Shown piece by piece: positions 7,954 to 15,797 of a DNA stretch of 17,290 nt. Every line of letters begins with the position of its first letter. Within the stretch, counting starts at the first letter, position 1. This DNA comes from Alkalihalobacillus alcalophilus ATCC 27647 = CGMCC 1.3604. Lineage in GTDB: Bacteria > Bacillota > Bacilli > Bacillales > Bacillaceae_D. A model generated the notes under the pieces. It saw only the letters and a program-made list of their open reading frames with translations, did no database searches and was not told the origin of the DNA. A program made the translations under genes and the position numbers. The DNA lies in assembly GCF_000292245.2 (NCBI RefSeq), contig NZ_ALPT02000083.1, positions 1 to 17,290 of the forward strand. Direction: 5' to 3'.

Positions 7954-7976
7954 ATATCATTATTTATATATGATAT
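7954..7976. promoter_or_regulatory. inverted repeat upstream of the MBL-fold gene, possible operator
   Basis: ATATCAT (7954-7960) and ATGATAT (7970-7976) are perfect inverted arms with a 9-nt AT spacer. They lie 24-46 nt upstream of the MBL gene start, in the divergent region shared with the two-component system. The AT-rich arms could be chance; no regulator can be named. Confidence 0.3.
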
Positions 7977-8082
7977 TTTTTATTTCGATAAAGCTCTCGA
8001 TAAATCCTTTTAAAAATCCTGAAAATTACTACATTATTTGTTGAAAATGAAAAACTGCACCATTTCTCGACATTTTTTTGAT

Positions 8083-8088
8083 TATAAT
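8083..8088 (+). promoter_or_regulatory. -10 element of a probable promoter for the two-component system
   Basis: A consensus TATAAT lies about 41 nt before the chosen start of the kinase gene. No good -35 hexamer is present at 16-18 nt spacing, so an activator or another context may be needed. It would put the transcript start near 8095, which argues against the upstream ATG at 8097 as the translation start. Confidence 0.4.
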
Positions 8089-8129
8089 AAAAACGAATGA
8101 GTAAATTTAAAATGAGTGAGGCCCTGTGC

Positions 8130-9515
8130 ATGAAATTTAGACTATCATTAAAAATAGGACTTATGTTTTTTGTCATCATCCTAGGGCTAGAATTGACTAT
8201 GGTCTTTTTTTTGCATAATGTTTTAGTTGACTCCCGAATTGAGGATGAAGTTAGTTCCCTTTTAGCCAGAGGACACTCACACCAGCTAACACTGGAGCAT
8301 TCATTTGATGAGGAGACTATTTACCATGTGACCTTAATGGAAGTCGCAGCAAATACAGATGTCATGGTGACAGATGCAGATCAGCAAGTCTTAAGTTCCT
8401 CTTTTCAAAACCAACGGGTTGAGGAAGCCTTTTTACAAAACTTTACTTTTGACAGTGTTCCGAGAAAAGGCTTGATTTTAAATGATGATATTGATTCTTT
8501 TTCTTACATCAATACGGTACATGAAATTATAAATGGAAATGGCGAAACGATTGGTTATGTCTATATGTTTTTGTCAACCGATTCCTTGCATGCCGTCATT
8601 CATCAATTAAATGAACACTTTTGGTTAACTGCTTTTATTGTCATTTCCTTAACAACGATCATTATTTTTATTTTATCGGTTAACATTGTCAAACCCTTAC
8701 TTAAAATGAAAGAAGCAACAGGCAAAATGAGCAAGGGTGATTTTTCAGTTTCCCTTCCTAATACGCGCAAAGATGAGCTTGGCGATCTCGCCCGGTCCAT
8801 TCAAACCCTTGCTCATGATTTAGATTATCTAAAAAAAGAGCGAAATGAATTTTTGGCTACAATTGCTCATGAATTACGAACACCATTAACGTATATTAAA
8901 GGCTATGCAGATGTTGTCCAAAAGAGAAAACTTTCAGCAAAAGATGAGGATAAATATTTGAAAATTATTCAAGAAGAATCCGAAAAGTTAACCGAATTAA
9001 TCGATGATTTATTAGATTTAGCGAAATTGGATCAGAACCAATTTGAAATTAAAAAGGAAATGATTCATTTAGCGAACTTTCTAGAACAAGTTCAGCTTAA
9101 AATGGAACCTGCTTTTTACGAAAAAAAGATGTCATTGTCCGTTCAATGCCCAAATCAATTATCCCTCTGTGCTGATCCAAGACGGTTTGAACAAATCATT
9201 GTCAATTTATTAGATAATTCCATTCATTATTCTAATAGCGGCTCCGAAGTGATCGTAGCTGTCTCAGCGGTACATAGCGGTCTATTAATCGAAATTATTG
9301 ATAATGGACAAGGCATTCCAGCAAGCGATATTCCCCATATTATGGACAAGTTTTATCGGGTTGAAAAAGCAAGAACACGTAAATATGGTGGTTCAGGTCT
9401 TGGCTTAGCTATTGTCAAAGAACTAATGAATGCCCACGGTGGCGATATTTCCATTCAAAGCAAAGAAAACAAAGGAACAACGATTCAATTACTTTTTAAG
9501 GATGAAAAAAAATGA
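8130..9515 (+). CDS. sensor histidine kinase of a two-component system
   Basis: A membrane histidine kinase of 461 residues from this start. It has TM1 (about 8-29), an extracellular sensor of about 135 residues, TM2 (about 165-187), HAMP (about 188-240), the dimerisation/phosphoacceptor helix FLATIAHELRTP with His247, and an ATPase domain with N box NLLDNS, G1 DNGQGIP and G2 GGSGLGLAI. It should phosphorylate the response regulator encoded next to it; the stop codon overlaps that start as ATGA. The frame opens at 8097, but that ATG has no ribosome binding site and abuts a TATAAT. The ATG at 8130 follows GAGTGAGG by 8 nt and begins with a typical basic-then-hydrophobic MKFRLSLKIG. The signal is unknown; the sensor domain resembles nothing I can name. 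Confidence 0.9.
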   Translation: MKFRLSLKIGLMFFVIILGLELTMVFFLHNVLVDSRIEDEVSSLLARGHSHQLTLEHSFDEETIYHVTLMEVAANTDVMVTDADQQVLSSSFQNQRVEEAFLQNFTFDSVPRKGLILNDDIDSFSYINTVHEIINGNGETIGYVYMFLSTDSLHAVIHQLNEHFWLTAFIVISLTTIIIFILSVNIVKPLLKMKEATGKMSKGDFSVSLPNTRKDELGDLARSIQTLAHDLDYLKKERNEFLATIAHELRTPLTYIKGYADVVQKRKLSAKDEDKYLKIIQEESEKLTELIDDLLDLAKLDQNQFEIKKEMIHLANFLEQVQLKMEPAFYEKKMSLSVQCPNQLSLCADPRRFEQIIVNLLDNSIHYSNSGSEVIVAVSAVHSGLLIEIIDNGQGIPASDIPHIMDKFYRVEKARTRKYGGSGLGLAIVKELMNAHGGDISIQSKENKGTTIQLLFKDEKK

Positions 9516-10185
9516 ACCAAACTTTATTACTAATTGATGATGAAGAAAGAATGCTTGATTTATTATCTTTGTATTTAAGCCCTTTAGGTTATACTTGTGT
9601 GAAAAAAAGCTCTGCCCGTACAGGAATCGAATATGCAATACATCAGAACATTGATTTAATTTTACTAGATGTCATGATGCCAGAAATGAGCGGCTGGGAT
9701 GTTTGTACCGAGATAAAAAAGAAAAAGATATTCCAATCATCATGCTAACTGCCAGAACGGATAAACAGGATATATTAACAGGTTTAACAATGGGGGCTGA
9801 TGACTATATTACCAAGCCCTTTGACGAAGAAATATTAGTGGCTCGAATCGAAGCTGTTCTTAGAAGAAGTGGACGAAAGAAACAGCTTCAATTCAAAGGC
9901 TTAATGCTTAACAATGATTCATTTGAAGTTCACTATCAAGATAAAGAACTGCTATTAACTAAAAAAGAATTTGCTTTATTACAGCTTTTCCTCTCTCACC
10001 CAAATAAAGTGTATACACGTGAAAATTTAATTAGTTCCGTTTGGAATAATGAATTAAATATCGAAGACCGTACCGTTGATTCGCATGTCCGTAATTTAAG
10101 AGACAAATTAAGGCAAGCTAACGTTCCTGTCGAAAAATACCTCAAAACCGTTTGGGGTATAGGATATAAATGGCTTGATGTTTGA
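9512..10185 (+). pseudogene. OmpR-family response regulator, split by a -1 frameshift (mutation or recoding)
   Basis: Two frames together make a complete response regulator. Frame 1 (9512-9748, 78 codons) carries the acidic pocket LLIDDEE and phosphoacceptor Asp53 (LLDVMMPEMSG), then ends in eight unrelated codons. The -1 frame continues from 9721 with DIPIIMLTA (Thr80 in joined numbering), TKPFD (Lys102) and the winged-helix DNA-binding domain (about 127-222). Joining them at 9715-9721 gives 224 residues, the normal family length, and a smooth TEIKKEKDIPIIMLT. The junction is the heptamer A_AAA_AAG in the correct frame, the same as the known E. coli dnaX frameshift site. One missing A in the A6 run explains the break equally well. 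If it is truly broken, neither piece can work as a regulator: one lacks the DNA-binding domain and the other the phosphorylation site. It overlaps the kinase gene by ATGA. Confidence 0.85.
9715..9721 (+). other. slippery heptamer A_AAA_AAG at the response-regulator frame break
   Basis: In the zero frame the codons are ATA AAA AAG, giving the heptamer with X XXY YYZ phasing. A -1 slip there makes the next codon GAA and enters the frame of the second half. A weakly Shine-Dalgarno-like TGGGATG lies about 16 nt upstream (9695-9701). I see no strong stem-loop or pseudoknot just downstream. Confidence 0.6.
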
Positions 10186-10199
10186 GACTATGTATTCGT

Positions 10200-10238
10200 G
10201 TTAGAGTCCGGCTTGAGCTCTACAAGTCCGACTCTAAC
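10200..10238. repeat. long imperfect stem-loop between convergent genes
   Basis: GTTAGAGTC (10200-10208) pairs with GACTCTAAC (10230-10238). The stem continues inward after a C-C mismatch through GGCTTG/CAAGTC-type pairs (10210-10215 with 10223-10228), including one G-T wobble, to a 7-nt loop. No T-tract follows on the plus strand, so termination of the response regulator transcript here is possible but not typical. Confidence 0.6.
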
Positions 10239-10266
10239 AAAAAAACCGAATCCAAAAAAGATTCGG
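10239..10266 (-). terminator. intrinsic terminator of the ydhK-like gene
   Basis: CCGAATC (10246-10252) and GATTCGG (10260-10266) pair perfectly. On the minus strand the stem is followed by seven T (complement of 10239-10245). It lies about 25 nt past the ydhK stop. Confidence 0.85.
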
Positions 10267-10291
10267 CTATTAGCATATCCATTCCGTTCGC

Positions 10292-10876
10292 TTATTCCTC
10301 TATAGCTCCTAATTCACTTTCCGTCACCCATTTATGATTTTTCTCTTCAACTCCTGTTGTGGTTAACGTAAAATCAACCATGTAAACGGTTGTTCGTTCG
10401 ACAGAGTCAATTTCAACAAGAGCTCCTTCCATACCAGACATATGTTCAGCTGTCGTTTGTACTTCTTCTCCGACAGCAAATGGCTCGTCCCCTGCATCAA
10501 CAATTTCTTCATGGATAATCCATTTATGATTTTCGACACGTTCACCGCCATTTTCAGGTGTATAAGAGATAGCATACGCGTACGTATCATATGCTCCGAC
10601 AATCTGTGCTACTGCTCCTTCCATTCCTTCCATATGTCCATCAACAATTAAAGCCTCACTCCCTACTTCATAAGTAGGCTCGTCCATTTCATTTAACCCT
10701 TCTGGCACTTCTCCAGAACTTGAGTGATTCATACCTGCATGTGAGTCATGTCCTTCATGATTTTGACCATTGTGATTTACCCCATCATTGGAATCAACTT
10801 CATCAGTTGTGCTTCCACATCCAGTTAAAACGATTACCAATACAAAAGCACTCATTAGCTTTTTCATATGTTTCAT
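10292..10876 (-). CDS. ydhK: YdhK-family (DUF1541) lipoprotein, His/Met-rich, probable copper binder
   Basis: This 194-residue lipoprotein has a lipobox LTGC (Cys20) and a His-rich linker (34-51: NHNGQNHEGHDSHAGMNH). Two copies of the DUF1541 repeat follow (about 72-125 and 136-188), each with a GHMEGMEG/EHMSGMEG motif and ending in NHKW. The family includes CopL of Staphylococcus aureus, an extracellular copper-binding lipoprotein. The His and Met content here fits metal binding on the cell surface, but that role is inferred. AAGGAG lies 9 nt before the ATG; the second Met (residue 4) is a less likely start. It converges on the two-component system, which may be unrelated or may sense the same metal. 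No copper ATPase or chaperone is in the window. Confidence 0.87.
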   Translation of the reverse strand: MKHMKKLMSAFVLVIVLTGCGSTTDEVDSNDGVNHNGQNHEGHDSHAGMNHSSSGEVPEGLNEMDEPTYEVGSEALIVDGHMEGMEGAVAQIVGAYDTYAYAISYTPENGGERVENHKWIIHEEIVDAGDEPFAVGEEVQTTAEHMSGMEGALVEIDSVERTTVYMVDFTLTTTGVEEKNHKWVTESELGAIEE

Positions 10877-10960
10877 CTTCTACCACTCCTTTAATTGACT
10901 ATCACTAGCTTAGAAAAAAAGTGTGCAGAAAAAATGAAGTTTTTCACAAAATTGAATGAG

Positions 10961-11647
10961 TTAAATCGACACTTGTACTTTTTTAGCAATAGATGCCATA
11001 TCCTGTGCTGAATAAACATTTGTGCCTTGAGCCTTTAATTGAGCAATACCGTACATAGCGGAGGCTACCGTTTTTGCCTCAATTCCCCATTTCGCTTTAG
11101 TTGAATCTTTTAACATCCATGCAAGGCTTTTAAACGCCCAATCAGCTACTTTCTCACCAAAACGAAATTCTTCTCGCTCTCCTAGAAGTAATGATGGTTG
11201 AACGATAGACAAAGCCGGCAACGATAAAGCTTTTAAATGTTCTTCCAACTCTCCTTTTATTCGAGTATAGAAGAATTTTGATTTAGAATTTGCCTTCATC
11301 GCACTGACTAAGATAAAATGCTCCATTCCTTTCTCCTTCGCCAGTTTTGCCAATGTAAGTGGATATTGGACATCAATTTTAAACATATTTTCTTGTGATT
11401 GCGCTTTCTTGATCGTCGTACCAAGGCAGCAATACACATCTTGTACGTCCATTTCATTTTGATAATCTACTAACTTGTCAAAATCAACCGTCACTTCCTT
11501 TAACTTATGATGTGTAATCGATAATGGGCTTCGTACGAAAGCAACAACTTCTGAATAACGGTCCCCTTCTAGTAGAATTTGCAAAAGTTCTGAGCCAACT
11601 AGCCCACTCGCTCCAACAATTAAAGCCTTTTTTGTGTCCAACGTCAT
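10961..11647 (-). CDS. NAD(P)-binding atypical short-chain dehydrogenase (HTATIP2/YwnB-like)
   Basis: The 228-residue protein opens with a Rossmann nucleotide-binding motif, ALIVGASGLVGSELL (GxxGxxG, about 10-17), and shows the atypical SDR features CCLGTTIKKA, HFILVSAMKAN and a YTRIKGELE segment carrying the Tyr-xxx-Lys pair. It resembles the HTATIP2/TIP30 branch of NAD(P)H-binding proteins. The substrate is unknown. The start is uncertain: AAAGGAG lies only 3 nt before the ATG at 11647 but 9 nt before an in-frame TTG at 11641, so the real start may be the TTG. It lies between two divergently or convergently placed genes and appears monocistronic. I see no convincing terminator downstream. 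Confidence 0.82.
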   Translation of the reverse strand: MTLDTKKALIVGASGLVGSELLQILLEGDRYSEVVAFVRSPLSITHHKLKEVTVDFDKLVDYQNEMDVQDVYCCLGTTIKKAQSQENMFKIDVQYPLTLAKLAKEKGMEHFILVSAMKANSKSKFFYTRIKGELEEHLKALSLPALSIVQPSLLLGEREEFRFGEKVADWAFKSLAWMLKDSTKAKWGIEAKTVASAMYGIAQLKAQGTNVYSAQDMASIAKKVQVSI

Positions 11648-11805
11648 CCACTCCTTTCTTTTATTCTATTATTTTTCATCAAACTTTGAAACTTTTAAGG
11701 AGTAGAAACTAAAGCATAAGAGCAGATTGTTTTTATCTTGAAAAAGAATATGGGATAATGAGCATGATCAACCTAAATTTTGAAAAATGAGAGGATGAAT
11801 CGTAC

Positions 11806-12630
11806 ATGAACATCGTGACATTAAACAATGGAGTCCAAATGCCACAGCTCGGCTTCGGGGTTTTTAAAGTAGAAAATGAGCAAGCTGAATTAGCGGTAAA
11901 AGAAGCAATAAATGTTGGCTATCGTTCTATTGATACAGCAACCATTTATCAAAATGAAGAAGGTGTCGGCAAAGCGATAAAAGAATGCGGTGTTCCTCGT
12001 GATCAGTTATTTATTACAACAAAGGTGTGGAATGGTGACCAAGGTTATGAAAACACGTTACGAGCGTTTGATTTGAGTTTACAGAAACTCGGTTTAGATT
12101 ATGTTGATCTCTATTTAATTCATTGGCCTACTCCTCAATATGATCAGTATGTAGAGACGTATAAAGCATTAGAAAAACTTTATAAAGATGGCCGAGTTCG
12201 AGCCATTGGAGTTAGTAATTTTGCCATTGAACATTTACAGCGCATTTTAGATGAATGTGAGGTAATACCTGTTTTAAATCAGGTAGAATGTCATCCATTA
12301 TTAACGCAAAAAGAGCTAAAAGCTTTTTGTGAAGAAAACGATATTTATATAGAATCATGGAGTCCCCTACAAAGAGGCGGAGAAGTATTACAATTAGAAG
12401 AAATCACAAAGATTGCTAACACCCATCAAAAATCACCCGCACAAGTGATTTTACGCTGGCATCTTCAACATAACTTCATTGTCATCCCTAAATCCGTTAC
12501 CCCTTCAAGAATCAAAGAGAATTTTGAAGTATTCGATTTTGAATTAACAAATGAAGAGATGAAGCAAATTGACCAATTAAATAAAAATGAGCGTTGTGGT
12601 TCCGATCCAAAAACAAACAACAAAAGATAA
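11806..12630 (+). CDS. aldo/keto reductase (AKR5-like, YtbE/YvgN type)
   Basis: This 274-residue protein is a full-length aldo/keto reductase. The catalytic tetrad is Asp43, Tyr48 (SIDTATIYQNE), Lys73 (TTKVWN) and His106 (LIHWP). Further family signatures are AIGVSNF, NQVECHP and the NADPH-binding IPKSVTPSRIKEN. It reduces small aldehydes or ketones with NADPH, and bacterial relatives detoxify methylglyoxal; the actual substrate is not known. AGAGG precedes the ATG at a long spacing of about 11 nt. The C-terminus ends NERCGSDPKTNNKR, close to the usual NERxGPDP tail. A strong terminator follows directly. Confidence 0.93.
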   Translation: MNIVTLNNGVQMPQLGFGVFKVENEQAELAVKEAINVGYRSIDTATIYQNEEGVGKAIKECGVPRDQLFITTKVWNGDQGYENTLRAFDLSLQKLGLDYVDLYLIHWPTPQYDQYVETYKALEKLYKDGRVRAIGVSNFAIEHLQRILDECEVIPVLNQVECHPLLTQKELKAFCEENDIYIESWSPLQRGGEVLQLEEITKIANTHQKSPAQVILRWHLQHNFIVIPKSVTPSRIKENFEVFDFELTNEEMKQIDQLNKNERCGSDPKTNNKR

Positions 12631-12639
12631 AATGATCAA

Positions 12640-12680
12640 GCAGCCAAAAGTTAATCGAAACTTTTGGCTGCTCTTTTTTA
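12640..12680 (+). terminator. intrinsic terminator of the aldo/keto reductase gene
   Basis: GCAGCCAAAAGTT (12640-12652) pairs perfectly with AACTTTTGGCTGC (12659-12671), followed by TCTTTTTT. It begins 10 nt after the stop codon. Confidence 0.92.
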
Positions 12681-12715
12681 TGTGGGTGCCTATCATAATG
12701 TCGTTTTTTGTACCT

Positions 12716-13020
12716 TAATTCCCTGCATTTCATTTTTTCATTACCAATTAATTCTTATTCGCACTCTAAATTTCCGCATCTCGTATTTTCATTACTAATT
12801 AACCTTTATTTGCACTCTAATTCATCGCATTCCATTTTTTCATTACTAATTAACCTTTATTTGCACTCTAATTCATCACATTGCATTTTTCCATTACCAA
12901 TTAACCTTTTTTCGCACTCTAATTCTCCGCACCTCGCATTTTCATTACTAATTACTCTTTTTTTCGCACCCTAATCCTCCGCACCTCTACTTTTCATTAC
13001 CAATTACTCTTTACCCACCT
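12716..13020. repeat. six tandem 51-bp repeats between convergent transcription units
   Basis: Six head-to-tail units run at 12716-12766, 12767-12817, 12818-12868, 12869-12919, 12920-12971 and 12972-13020 (51, 51, 51, 51, 52 and 49 bp). Each begins near TAATTC and contains a conserved CATTAC(C/T)AATTA core; the first five end in GCAC(T/C)C and the shorter last one in CCACCT. Units differ by roughly 5-15 positions. Because 51 is divisible by three, a plus-strand frame stays open for 88 codons (12708-12974) with a 17-residue repeat, but it has no ribosome binding site and I do not call it a gene. On the minus strand each unit reads AAAGGTTAATTAGTAATG-like, with stops in all frames. There are no spacers, so this is not a CRISPR. 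The array lies just past the 3' end of the ATP-grasp operon. Confidence 0.9.
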
Positions 13021-13038
13021 CCTCAGCAATGCACGGTT

Positions 13039-14352
13039 CTAAAACCCGGCTAAGGTTTTAGCGTACTCAAATGGGGTTGGCATAATTTTTTTATATAACT
13101 CATCATTCTCTAATTGCTCTAAACTTTTATATTTGTAAATTTTATTGATTTCTAAAAACCATAATCGATGTTCATGGTCGACAATAAAGTCCACTGCTAA
13201 ATCACCATAATTGCCCACCTCTCGATCTAATAACTGACATAATTTAATACAAAGCGATTCCATGTTTTCGTATAGCAGTTGATTTTTTTCTTCGTTGACT
13301 TGATAAATATCATTCAAGGCCTCTTTAGCTTCCACAATCTTTTTCGTATATTGAAGATTAGTCGTTACGCTACCTTTTTCAGCCATTCTGGCAATGATTC
13401 CTTGAACATTCCATTTCCTGTTTCTATCCTTTTGCAAATACGCTCTAAAGTCTAAATGATGTTCATCAAAATCGGTTGAAACACTTTGTTGAATCACATA
13501 GTCTTTTTGTAACAATGGTTGCATCTCTTTTTTGACATCTTCCCAATGAACAAAAGCATTCGATTCGTTATCAACATTAGTCATTTGATATTGCTCTTGT
13601 TGTTGTTGAACCATCATAATCCCTCGTCCTCTTGAGCTATTAGAAGGCTTTAAATAAACCGTACCGTATTTTTCTATCTGCATTTTGACTTGCTCACATT
13701 CCGTTAACTTTTCAGTATAAGGAAAATAATCCTTTAATTCATTGTCTGTACTACCCCATTCATATAAATCCCATTTCGTAAAATGATAGGAGTTAAAGAT
13801 TCGATCGCCAATTGTTTTAATAAGCTCATCATAAGTTTCTTCTTTAAGTTTTCTCCATTTATAAACAGAATCCGGGTATGGGAAAGTCGCTTTCACCCAA
13901 CGGTTCTGGCGATTTTCACCATTTGGATTATAATAATAACCTTCTATCGTTTTTGTTGTAAAATCGATATCAGTTGGAGCACATAGGAAAATGACGCCCT
14001 TTATTTGATCATAATTGGTAAATCTTTTTTTAAAATAATTTAATCGTTTTGCTGTTACTTTTTTTTCACTTTTAAGTGCAATATAAGCAATGACAGGCCC
14101 AATTCGTAAGTGCCGTCCTTCATAAAGGAGTTCATATGGTAATTCTTGTGGAATAGTCACTTCATTGATCAAATCTTCTGAAAACCCGATTGTTTCATCA
14201 GGCAATTCATCATTCATCATTACGACCATTTCTTTTATCCAATTTCCAAATTGAACTAAAATTCGTTGCGAATGAATCTGATATCTTTCTTTAATCTGCT
14301 CCGTTATATATACTATTCCGCTTTTTTTACTCGGAATATAATTTATATACAT
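13039..14352 (-). CDS. YheC/YheD-family ATP-grasp protein (spore coat-associated), last gene of operon
   Basis: The 437-residue protein belongs to the YheC/YheD family, ATP-grasp proteins associated with the endospore coat. Landmarks are the N-terminal domain with GPVIAYIAL (about 85-93), the family motif FPYPDSVY (157-164), the nucleotide-binding KPSNSSRGRGIMMV (Lys235, glycine loop 240-244), LDFRAYLQKD (about 300-309), and the metal-binding GDLAVDFIVD (383-392) and EINK (401-404). ATP-grasp enzymes join a carboxylate to an amine through an acyl-phosphate; the substrates of this family are unknown. The frame opens at 14400, but GGGAG stands 8 nt before the ATG at 14352, so that start is used. 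The neighbouring paralogue ends only 22 nt upstream. All three copies in this operon end in AGF. Confidence 0.9.
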   Translation of the reverse strand: MYINYIPSKKSGIVYITEQIKERYQIHSQRILVQFGNWIKEMVVMMNDELPDETIGFSEDLINEVTIPQELPYELLYEGRHLRIGPVIAYIALKSEKKVTAKRLNYFKKRFTNYDQIKGVIFLCAPTDIDFTTKTIEGYYYNPNGENRQNRWVKATFPYPDSVYKWRKLKEETYDELIKTIGDRIFNSYHFTKWDLYEWGSTDNELKDYFPYTEKLTECEQVKMQIEKYGTVYLKPSNSSRGRGIMMVQQQQEQYQMTNVDNESNAFVHWEDVKKEMQPLLQKDYVIQQSVSTDFDEHHLDFRAYLQKDRNRKWNVQGIIARMAEKGSVTTNLQYTKKIVEAKEALNDIYQVNEEKNQLLYENMESLCIKLCQLLDREVGNYGDLAVDFIVDHEHRLWFLEINKIYKYKSLEQLENDELYKKIMPTPFEYAKTLAGF

Positions 14353-14374
14353 GTTTTCATCTCCCTTCATTTGA

Positions 14375-15700
14375 TTAAAAACCAGCAATTGATTTAGCAT
14401 AAAGAAAAGGAGTCGTCATTACCTTCTCGTATATTTCTTCAAAACCTTCTTGTTGTAAGAGAACATAACCGTAACTCTTATTTAATTCTAAAATCCAAAT
14501 ATTTAACTTTTGATCGATAATAAAATCTAGAGCAAGATCGCCATAATGACCACTTTGGCAACGGTCAAGTTGTTCGCAAATAAACGAACACACTTCTTCT
14601 ACTTTTTCGACAAGTTGCTCTGTTTCCTTTTCTCCTAAATGAAATAACAAAGCCATCGCTTCATTACCTAACATTCGTTTATCACTTTGCTGAATGTTTG
14701 TAACTATCTGTTCTTTTTTTGAAAATTTAGCAATAATCCCAGAGCAAGACCATCGTTTGTGCTCATCTTTTTGCATATAAGCTCTGAAATCTACCTTTCT
14801 TTCTTCATAGATGAGCGGAACTCCTTGTTGAATGATAAACTTTTGATTGTTAAACTTCCGTAAATACCTTTTTAACTCGGCTTCATTTTCTATTTGAGTC
14901 ATCGTTTTTTTAGCGTTAATAAATTGGAAGCATCCCATATGCATTTTCACCATTTCAATTTTCTTCCCTAGTGAACCTTGAATTGGCTTGATGTAGACAG
15001 AATCATACTCTGTTAACATTCTTTTCACTTGAGTTAGCGGATCGGTTAAACGTTCTGTATAAGGTAAGTATTGTTTTATTTGTTCATTGACCGTTAACCA
15101 ACTCCAAAATTCCCATTTATTAAAATGATACGTGTTAAAGATAGTGTCACCAACATATGTGTGCAAATGATCATAAAGTTGCTCGGAAAGCTTCTTCCTC
15201 CTAAAAATAGCTGCTGGATAAGGAAATATTCCCAACTTCCATTGCTCGTTCTCTTCTATTGCCTCTGAATCATAATAATAACCCTTTACTGTTTGAGTGA
15301 TTGGCTCAAAAGAATCTAGAGCACAAATATAAAACAATCCATTAGCTAGCTTCTCATGATTAAATCTTTTCTTATACTGGGTCAACTTTGATTTCTTAAT
15401 AGATTCAAATGACTTAAAGGCGATAAAAGCGACAACAGGACCAATATAAAGATTCTTTTTTTCTACTTTTACTTCAAAAGGAAGTTTGGTAAGACTCTCT
15501 AAATGAGCACTGTTCTGCATAGATAGCTCTATCGTATTTTCTTCTAATGCCTCTTCTTTTTTTATGTTTAATTCTTTAGTCCATGCCCCGAAATGAACGA
15601 AGATCCTTTTTTCACGAATTTCGTATTTTTGACAAAATGCGGTTGAAAGATAGATTGCTTCTTCTTTAGGTACTGTTCTCCATTTAATATTCAAGATCAT
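14375..15700 (-). CDS. YheC/YheD-family ATP-grasp protein, second copy
   Basis: A 441-residue paralogue of the protein encoded just downstream. It has the same landmarks: IGPVVAFIAF (86-95), FPYPAAIF (159-166), YIKPIQGSLGKKIEMV (Lys238), VDFRAYMQKD (303-312), GDLALDFIID (387-396), ELNKSYG (405-411) and the terminal AGF. The nucleotide-binding loop here is GSLGKK, different from SRGRG in the next copy, so the two may have diverged in substrate. The start is ambiguous: GGGAGGG touches the ATG at 15700 but is 7 nt from an in-frame TTG at 15694. The ATG is kept because the -1-frame extension of the racemase gene ends in TGA overlapping it as ATGA, which fits coupled re-initiation. The gene overlaps or closely follows the racemase and precedes the third copy by 22 nt. 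Confidence 0.9.
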   Translation of the reverse strand: MILNIKWRTVPKEEAIYLSTAFCQKYEIREKRIFVHFGAWTKELNIKKEEALEENTIELSMQNSAHLESLTKLPFEVKVEKKNLYIGPVVAFIAFKSFESIKKSKLTQYKKRFNHEKLANGLFYICALDSFEPITQTVKGYYYDSEAIEENEQWKLGIFPYPAAIFRRKKLSEQLYDHLHTYVGDTIFNTYHFNKWEFWSWLTVNEQIKQYLPYTERLTDPLTQVKRMLTEYDSVYIKPIQGSLGKKIEMVKMHMGCFQFINAKKTMTQIENEAELKRYLRKFNNQKFIIQQGVPLIYEERKVDFRAYMQKDEHKRWSCSGIIAKFSKKEQIVTNIQQSDKRMLGNEAMALLFHLGEKETEQLVEKVEEVCSFICEQLDRCQSGHYGDLALDFIIDQKLNIWILELNKSYGYVLLQQEGFEEIYEKVMTTPFLYAKSIAGF

Positions 15701-15797
15701 CCCTCCCTTTTTAAAGTTTTATCAATTCGTTTATTATTTTGCATCGCTTTTTTTACTGCCATTTTGGCTAGCATTAATGTCGGATCATATTTTGTTA
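15697..15797 (-). other. out-of-frame C-terminal extension of the racemase
   Basis: Immediately beyond the racemase stop, the -1 frame reads YDPTLMLAKMAVKKAMQNN and onward to a TGA at 15697-15699. This is the C-terminal motif (DPT..LA) normally seen after GGCTEIPLL in Asp/Glu racemases. The zero frame runs AAT AAA AAA TAA through six A (minus strand; 15798-15803). One added A, or a -1 slip on AAA before the TAA, would join the two into a 245-residue protein. The restored stop forms ATGA with the next gene start, which argues that the long form was once, or still is, the gene product. Confidence 0.75.

Noticed and set aside
7964..8179. 71-codon minus-strand frame between the MBL gene and the kinase
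   Set aside because: It covers the divergent promoter region and the kinase start, with no ribosome binding site and low-complexity composition.
12708..12974. 88-codon plus-strand frame with a 17-residue repeat
   Set aside because: It is a by-product of the 51-bp tandem repeat, whose length is a multiple of three. It has no ribosome binding site and follows a strong terminator.
12716..13020. CRISPR array
   Set aside because: The units are contiguous 51-bp repeats with no unique spacers, and no cas genes are nearby.
15705..15790. separate small gene between the racemase and the second ATP-grasp gene
   Set aside because: The sequence matches the C-terminal tail of the racemase family in the -1 frame, so it belongs to that gene.
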